64,000 bases of DNA from Gigaspora rosea (taxonomy: Eukaryota; Glomeromycota; Glomeromycetes; Diversisporales; Gigasporaceae). The translations under genes and the position numbers were made by a program. How positions within the stretch are numbered: position 1 is the stretch's first letter; every line of letters starts with the position of its first letter. This document shows, in pieces, positions 57,956 to 64,000 of the stretch. Below the pieces are notes generated by a model. It made no database searches. It saw only the letters and a program-made list of their open reading frames with translations, and was not told the origin of the DNA. The DNA lies in contig QKWP01000704.1 of the NCBI GenBank assembly GCA_003550325.1, positions 109,742 through 173,741 of the forward strand. Direction: 5' to 3'.

Positions 57956-59532
57956 TCAATTGTCCCAATCCGATTGCAAATGCTGATCATCTACAGAAAA
58001 TGAATCTTCACAAGACCATTTTCTATCTTGGAAGTTGTTATCTTCGTAGTCATAATACAATTCATTATTATTAGTGTCATCAGGATTCCAATCTGATTCC
58101 GTTTCATATACGTCGTTCGAGCACCAATCATATTCGTTATTTTCTTTACTTGGTGAATCTATTTTATATTCTATATGTGCAAGTACCTCATCAACGTTTA
58201 ATAATGTAAAATCTGTGCTGGAGTCAAGTACCTCTAACAAATTATTTCTAGTTTTACAAAGTTGTCTAATTCGATGTATATCCCAAAGATAGTCAATTTT
58301 AACACAATTTTTTTTTAATTGTTCGAGTTCTTTCACCGGATTACAAAGGAATTTCATGTAGTAATGAATAACTTCAAGAATCTCTGATGTGCTTTTATCA
58401 GGCTCATCATAAATCGGAAATTCGATTTTATCAATGTGATCATAACTTCCTAAACGTGATAATAAAGGCTTATCATCTGGACGCAAATCTCGAAAGATGG
58501 CGATTTGAGTAGCACATCCTACTGAGGGGTCACTGTCTTTTAGTGTTCCAACCCCACTATACTCAACAGAATAATTGTACTTTGCCGCGCCTGCGTTACC
58601 CCTTAAAATAATGTTCTCTTATATATAAGTCGGATAATCACAATACTTTTTAATTATTACTATCAAAACAAATAATAATTTCTCACCATTCTTGAAATTC
58701 GTATCTAGTCCATTCAAATTTATGATCATCAATCCTAAACGTTGCTTCGGGTGTTCCATACTTTAATTGTGGGAAATAAACATTAAATTCTGCATTAGGT
58801 GTGGTCACGATCACGATTTTTGGTTTATAAGTTCCAAGAACAACATCAAAAAATTTATTCAATACTGGTGGATAAACATGTTCTATTCTTATATAAAGTA
58901 TAATTGAAATAGAGATCAAATAATATTCATCATAATGTGATTAAAAGAATTTAATTGGAATATGAATATCTTACACTTCCGAGCACACCAAAGCCTCAAA
59001 CCCTAATAACCTTTCGTCGGCAACATCAATGCTTCCTAAGGATCAAATAATTCTTTATTTTTTCAATATAAAAAATAGATATTCCTTTTTCTTTAAAATT
59101 TGATTATCAAGCATACAATTATCCTATCTTCATTTATCACCTTGGTATATGTCTATCGTCAAAGGAGTTAGCCTTAAATTGTCAAAGTCTTCTTTTCTTG
59201 GACGGCAATTTTCCACTGTATATTTCAATGTTTCATAACAAATGTCTACACCAGCAAGACGTGTGATTGGTGGTGGTTTTTCCCAAGGTTGAACAAGAAA
59301 AGAAAGGAGTGATCCCTCTCCACAACCAAAGTCAAATACCTGAGTTCAAATAAATATATATTAATCGATCTTTTTTATCTAAAATTATAATGGATATATA
59401 TCACCCCCTTACTGAAGGATAATTTACCGAAGTAACTTTACTTTCTTGTAGAATTAGATTAATGAAAATTCGTCTTTGTAACCATAAAGGAGGGTTAAAA
59501 AAAATCCAATCGCTATCCTCATTATTTGCCAT
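57956..59532 (-). CDS. HEN1: Small-RNA 2'-O-methyltransferase HEN1
   Basis: The exons, in transcript order, are 59532-59428, 59339-59141, 59035-58975, 58887-58687 and 58601-57956, giving 403 codons, close to animal HEN1. The SAM-binding motif VFDFGCGEGS is at 36-45. The divalent-metal site E121-V-I-E124-H125, with His177 in DDHKFEWTR, reproduces the Glu/Glu/His/His set of Arabidopsis HEN1. VTTPNAEFN, the EFQEW helix and GCATQIAIFR (family: CSQIAVF) follow. HEN1 methylates the 3'-terminal ribose of small RNAs, protecting them from tailing and decay; in fungi its presence is patchy. The ~175-residue C-terminal part is acidic and without known domain. There is no N-terminal dsRNA-binding extension as in plants. 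It is head to head with the NYN nuclease gene. Confidence 0.93.
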
Positions 59533-60086
59533 ATTTTAATTGAATCGAATCTACTCGAAATACACACACGTCGATGATAATGACAATGATCTAATCAAAA
59601 AAAATGGTTGCACAAATCTTCATGTGAAAGGTCTGGAATTGTTACAAGTTGTAACTGTTGTAACTGATGTAACCTATTATACTAAGTTTTTATTTTTTCT
59701 ATTTTTAGACAATGGAAACGGGTGGGATGTTCTCTTTTCTAGACAAGGAGACACAAGGAGATTTCCATTACATCATATATTTTTAGTAATAATAGATATA
59801 TAGTAGTTTAATAGTTTCAACAATTATTAGTCATTTCTTTGTTTAAAAATAAAACACAATAGAATTCTTTATCGCCGTGTAACAATTGAAATGTACTCAT
59901 AAATACCCATTGTGGTTAGACGAAACCCTCCCTTTTTTCTTCAGCACTATCTAAATTATATACAAAAAAAAATTTTTTTTAAAATTGTTATTAGGTGTAG
60001 CAGTTTTTTGAGTTTCTTAAATAACACCAGCGGATTTTTAGAAGTTTGCTGAAATATTGTACAGTAGATTTAAACAACACACTCTA
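59533..60086. promoter_or_regulatory. Intergenic region between divergent HEN1 and NYN genes
   Basis: 554 bp separates the two starts. No TATA-like or repeat element stands out apart from a short GTTGTAACTGTTGTAACTG duplication at 59648-59668. Shared regulation is inferred from geometry only. Confidence 0.4.
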
Positions 60087-61532
60087 ATGTCGCTATTAAC
60101 GATTCCTAATTCTCAGTCTTCGTCATCACGTGCTTCCTCATCCAGAGAGGCTTCAGGTGATCTGGGTGACTTCGCACCTCTTTGGTCTTATTTAGAGAAT
60201 GACAATATTAATAATACTTTGGGTGATTTCGGGAGGTTATGGGGATTTTTACAAGGAGAAAAAGAGAAATGGTGTAATTCTGGTTCTACATCTATTGAGG
60301 ACATTGATGGTTTTTTGACCTCAAGCGGTCAACCATGCGAAGTAAAACAACCTCCAGTATTACCTCACTCTTCTTCTTCTGAATATTCTTCTGAAGAAGA
60401 GATCTTAATCGCTAAGCATAAAGCGAATAAAGCAAATAAAACGATCAAAGTAGTACAACCATCAAAAAAGAAAATTGAAGGTGTCGTGGTCGTTACCGTA
60501 AATAAAGGTAACGAAAAGGTGACGAATAAGAAGAGTAGGAAAGGTAAAAAATCATCAGAGCACAAGTTAAATAAAGACGTTGTGAAAACGGTAAGTTTTA
60601 TAATATCCATTAACTTTTTATTTTTATTCATAATTTTTTTGTACTATTTGTAATTACTTCTTTATAATAATAACTTTACTCATTATTATCTTTTTTTTTT
60701 TTTTATTTAATAGATTATAAATGATGGCAACAAAAAAGTACATTTTGATAATGATGTAAATTCATCAAATAATCAAAATAATCAAAGGCAGTCGGAACCA
60801 GCTTGGCTTGTAAATAATCAGAAATCGAATGATAGGTTCAATTCAAAAATGACCTTCAAATTTAGTGTACCGATTCCAATTAAGATATCAGATGATCCTA
60901 TCCATGTTTTTATTGATAATTCCAATATTCTCGTTGGATTCTTGGCATACTGTCGGAAACAAAGTCTTACAAATCGCACTCAAAACTATCAGAAGCCCAG
61001 GTTAGAATATGATTCGCTCTTTACCATTCTTGAACGTGGGAGAAACGTCGCACGCAGAGTTTTAGTGGCTTCTTCTCCATTATATCAACCACTCGACAAA
61101 GCCGCTCAAACCGGTTACGAAGTTTCAGTTCTTAAGCGGGTCAAAAGAAGTATTTTTGATGATGATGGAAACATGCAACAAATAGATCATACCGTTAGTG
61201 GCTATCAACAATCTCCACCTTTCGAGATGGAAAAAGAGCAATGTGTTGACGAACTTCTCCATCTCAAGATCTTGGAATCCTTACTCGATTATCATGCGCC
61301 CGCAACTTTGGTCCTCGCTAGTGGCGATGGCAAAGATGCTGAATATTTCCAAGGAGGATTCCACAAGTGTATAATTAAAGCTTTGGAAAGAGGATGGAAA
61401 GTTGAAGTCATTAGTTGGCAACGTCAATTGAGTCAAAACTTTCTTAATAAGAAGTTCTTGAGCAAGTGGCAAGGCCTTTATCATGTCGTCTTTTTGGATT
61501 GGTTCGCCAAGGAGTTGGGATGCGACATGTAA
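60087..61532 (+). CDS. NYN-domain (PIN-like) putative ribonuclease
   Basis: Two exons (60087-60590 and 60714-61532) give 440 codons. I start at the ATG at 60087; the upstream in-frame codon is TTG. The first ~210 residues are disordered: Ser-rich, two W-containing repeats (GDFAPLWSYLENDN, GDFGRLWGFLQGEK), SSSEYSSEEE, then Lys-rich (KKKSRKGKK-like). The NYN fold follows: IHVFIDNSNI (Asp236), CVDELLHLK (Asp347), LASGDGKDAEYF (Asp373, Asp376), and GWKVEVISW near the end. These acidic residues are the metal-binding set of NYN/PIN nucleases such as those in MARF1 and Limkain-type proteins. Activity on RNA is inferred. The neighbouring HEN1 suggests, but does not prove, a small-RNA link. Confidence 0.85.
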
Positions 61533-61960
61533 CTATTGCATCAGAGACTTTGAAATTTATAGCATTAATTTGCAAAAAAAAAAAAAAATATACCCCAAAT
61601 TTGATTTGTAAAATTTACTGTACATAAATTTTATAGAACTGTTATAATGCATTGTTGTAAGCATAAATAACTAAGATTCTTTTGTAAATTGAAACCTTTT
61701 TCAATACTACGAGATATAATTGGTAATTAAATATAATCTGAAGTAATTTGTATTAAAAAATCGTCGCTGGTTTAAATTACTGTATTAAAAACAATTATAT
61801 ATTCATATATATATAGTTTTAAATTTTTAAAATTTAAAATATTACGTATAAACTAAATTAAACAAAAGTAATACTGTAATAGTAAACTAGTATTTATTAA
61901 CAAATTATTTGTTTAAATAAAAAAATTTAATTTCTTTTTATATAAGTCCATGTAAGATTA
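61533..61960. other. 3' flank of the NYN gene
   Basis: AT-rich, with poly-A at 61576-61589. No coding frame or repeat recognised. Confidence 0.5.
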
Positions 61961-61964
61961 ATAG

Positions 61965-62508
61965 TTAATTAGTAATTCGCGAGAGATGGAAAGAATTACT
62001 ATAGTAATACTATATATACATGTGGGGATATTAAATATAATAAAAACAATTAATACCTATAATCTAGAGCCGGAATTAAAATTTCTCAATTTCTGTCAAG
62101 TTAACATCTTTTGTATTGCTAACCAAACTGTAGAGGCAAGTTTTCTCTTTCTAATGGTGGTAAAATCATCAGAATTGGCCTAATATATCAAGAGATATTC
62201 TCATTTTTGTCTTTATGATCATATGAAATTTCTTTGCAGATCTGCAAAGAAATTTCATACAGCCACAAAGACAAAAATAAGAATACCTCTTGATATATTA
62301 GGCCAATTTTGATGATTTTACCACCATTAGAAAGAGAAAACTTGTCTCTACAGTTTGGTTAGCAATACAAAAGATGTTGGCTTGACAGGAATTGTGAAAT
62401 TTTAATTCCAGCTCCAGATTATACGTATTAATTGTTTTTATTATTTAATATCCCCATTTCTATATATAGAAATTCTGTACATCTCTTGTGAATCACGAAT
62501 TAACTTCT
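61965..62508. mobile_element. ~544-bp long palindrome
   Basis: The arms of ~265 bp are mirrored around TTTGCAGATCTGCAAA (axis near 62236): AATTGGCCTAATATATCAAG, CTTTCTAATGGTGGTAAAAT, TTTTGTATTGCTAACCAAAC, GGGGATATTAAATA, AGAGATG and the flanking TTAATTNGTNATTC are all in both arms. Only scattered mismatches are present. It is probably a foldback element; the borders are not sharp. Confidence 0.7.
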
Positions 62509-62674
62509 AAAAAATTTTTTATATATTCTTGGTACAACTGTTTTCGTAAATTCTAGTCGTGTCTCGTCTCGTCTAGTTCTACCCTAGGATTTGTGACATC
62601 TGGCAAAAAATTGACCGACCGAATTTTTGCCGGTTTGATTCGGCTGTGTGATCAGGTTGTGATCATTACCGAAT

Positions 62675-62845
62675 CGGAAAATATTCTGTTTTCATAATTC
62701 TGGAACAATCGAAAAAATTGTTGATGACCGGGTTTCTGAGTTTGGCCGAAGTCGGTTACTTATTGATTCCAACCCGGTAACTTATTGATTCAGTCATCGG
62801 CAATTTTTTCAGTTGTTCCAGAATTTATGAAAACAGCTGTAAAAA
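62675..62845. repeat. Inverted repeat with GTTCCAGAATT arms
   Basis: ATATTCTGTTTTCATAATTC with TGGAACAATCGAAAAAATTG is mirrored by CAATTTTTTCAGTTGTTCC with AGAATTTATGAAAACAGCTG. The flanks (62600-62665, 62855-62875) are rich in CCGGTTTG/CCAACCGG, suggesting a larger element. Confidence 0.55.
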
Positions 62846-63099
62846 AAAGCCAACCGGCCGGCGGGTCTATTTAAAAGGTTCATATTATGAAAACCAATTA
62901 AATTTTATGATCTAATCTTTTTATTAAGATTTTTGTTTGCAATTTTATAAAGCATATAATTATTTATTTGGATTATTATTATAAGCCTATTTTATTATAA
63001 AATATAAGGAAAATTACAGGTTTTGTTAATCTAGTTTATATATTTAAACAGAATTTTGTATAAGCAGATAGTCATTCATACAATCTATATATGATAATA

Positions 63100-63670
63100 G
63101 TTATAAACTAACAAGTGATAATCAAATTTTACAAGATTCGTACTAATATCCAAATTTGTACAAATCAATAATTGTCGGATACTACAGAAATTCCATGAAT
63201 TTAACCATGCACTATGCAAGAATTCAACATTAACTTATTTGAATCTTGCGCGGATCACCTATTTAACCCTCTGAAACCCATTTATACTTATTTAATTTAA
63301 CCCTACTTTAAAACTAACCTCTAACCTTAACTCTAACTCTAAAAAGTGCGCCCCAAAATTTTATTTTCGGTGGCTTGTCAATTTTTTATTTCTGATTTTA
63401 ATCCGCTACAATAATCAAATTTGTACTGATAATCAAATTTGTACAAGCTAATTCATACCGATAACCAAGTTTGTCTAAGTTACATTAACAACTAAATTTA
63501 TACAAGCTAACAATCAAATTATACTAATTAACCAAATTTGTTCTAGTTAATAACCAAATCTATACAAGCCAACAATCAAATTTATACTACTGTAATAACC
63601 AAATTTATATAAGCTAACAATTAAATTTATATTCATAACCAAATTTATACAAGTCAATAATTAAATTATA
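63100..63670. repeat. Degenerate ~20-bp tandem repeat AATCAAATTTATACAAGCTA
   Basis: More than a dozen variants of TAACAATCAAATTTATACAAG are spread in the same orientation, densest at 63400-63665 and sparser at 63110-63170. The stretch between them includes AACTCTAACTCTAA (63325-63345), also seen at 16.22 kb. Confidence 0.55.
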
Positions 63671-63764
63671 GGGTAGTCTTATCCTAAACCCGGGGTTTAC
63701 ACTAATAACCTAAACCCCAAAGAGGTCTATGTTAAGACAATTAATTTAATCCTAGACCCATATT

Positions 63765-63930
63765 TAACCAATCAAATTTAGTCACATGACAAATATAAAT
63801 TGGGCAGTGACCCCTCGCCATGCCGACCCCCATGATCGGCCAATCAAATTTGGTCACGTGACGATAGTTCAATCATCAAAAAAAAAGAGAAAGTCTCCGG
63901 ACACCTCCGATCAAAATCGATCATGTACGT
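63765..63930. repeat. CCAATCAAATTTGGTCACGTGAC motif pair
   Basis: CCAATCAAATTTAGTCACATG (63767) and CCAATCAAATTTGGTCACGTG (63840), here quoted in part, form a ~73-bp direct repeat. GATCAAAATCGATCATG follows at 63910. The motif recurs in element ends across the window. Confidence 0.5.
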
Positions 63931-64000
63931 CAATATTTTTATAACCAAAAAAAATTAAAAAATAATTTAAAAAAAAAAAAAAAATTAAAAAAAAAATTTT

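Noticed and set aside
59540-59803. An 87-codon plus-strand frame in the HEN1-NYN interval
   Set aside because: Its sequence is not protein-like, it has no ATG at the frame start consistent with a gene, and it fills the promoter interval.

Overview
The window is eukaryotic and most likely comes from an arbuscular mycorrhizal (Glomeromycotina, Rhizophagus-like) fungus. The DNA is very AT-rich. Genes have many short introns with GT..AG ends. There are decayed members of two families known to be hugely expanded in these fungi (TKL-type kinases and BTB/TLDc proteins), and a dense population of hairpin-type transposable elements. The species call is an inference from gene content and style, not from a marker gene.

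Layout. 1-377 is the 3' end of an SH3-domain membrane protein gene. From about 0.4 to 36.5 kb there is no intact gene. This stretch is a graveyard of nested non-autonomous elements, tandem arrays and pseudogenes. Its main parts are two divergent broken genes (4.4-6.0 kb), a 1.56 kb TIR element sitting in a small hairpin repeat (7.9-9.5 kb), a ~7.1 kb nested palindrome whose core is an array of alternating ~197-bp hairpins (9.5-16.7 kb), a 2.6 kb TIR element carrying an Asn-Ser-Lys-Asn-Asp repeat (16.7-19.4 kb), more nested foldbacks, an LTR-like sequence (23.1-23.6 kb), minisatellites (24.6-25.4 kb), a kinase plus TLDc pseudogene cluster cut by two copies of one element (28.0-30.9 kb), and a GC-rich 2 kb foldback with tRNA-like ends and a 12-bp target duplication (30.9-33.0 kb).

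From 36.5 kb on, single-copy housekeeping genes appear, several head to head. They are an NDP-glucose 4,6-dehydratase (-) facing a CENP-X/MHF2 histone-fold gene (+), a gadkin/AP1AR-like acidic protein (+), an F-box/LRR protein (-), splicing/replication factor SDE2 (+), an unrecognised 112-residue membrane protein (-), ribosomal protein eL42 (+), the small-RNA 2'-O-methyltransferase HEN1 (-), and a NYN-domain nuclease (+) head to head with HEN1. A second element cluster (49.9-56.4 kb) separates SDE2 and the membrane protein from eL42.

No transposase or reverse transcriptase was recognised, so the elements appear to be mobilised in trans. Target duplications read directly from the sequence fall into classes of 8 bp, 9-10 bp, 12 bp and TA. 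Two runs of N lie at a palindrome axis (31788-32139) and inside poly-A (42741-42860). All exon models were joined by hand from splice signals, reading frame and family knowledge, without transcript evidence.
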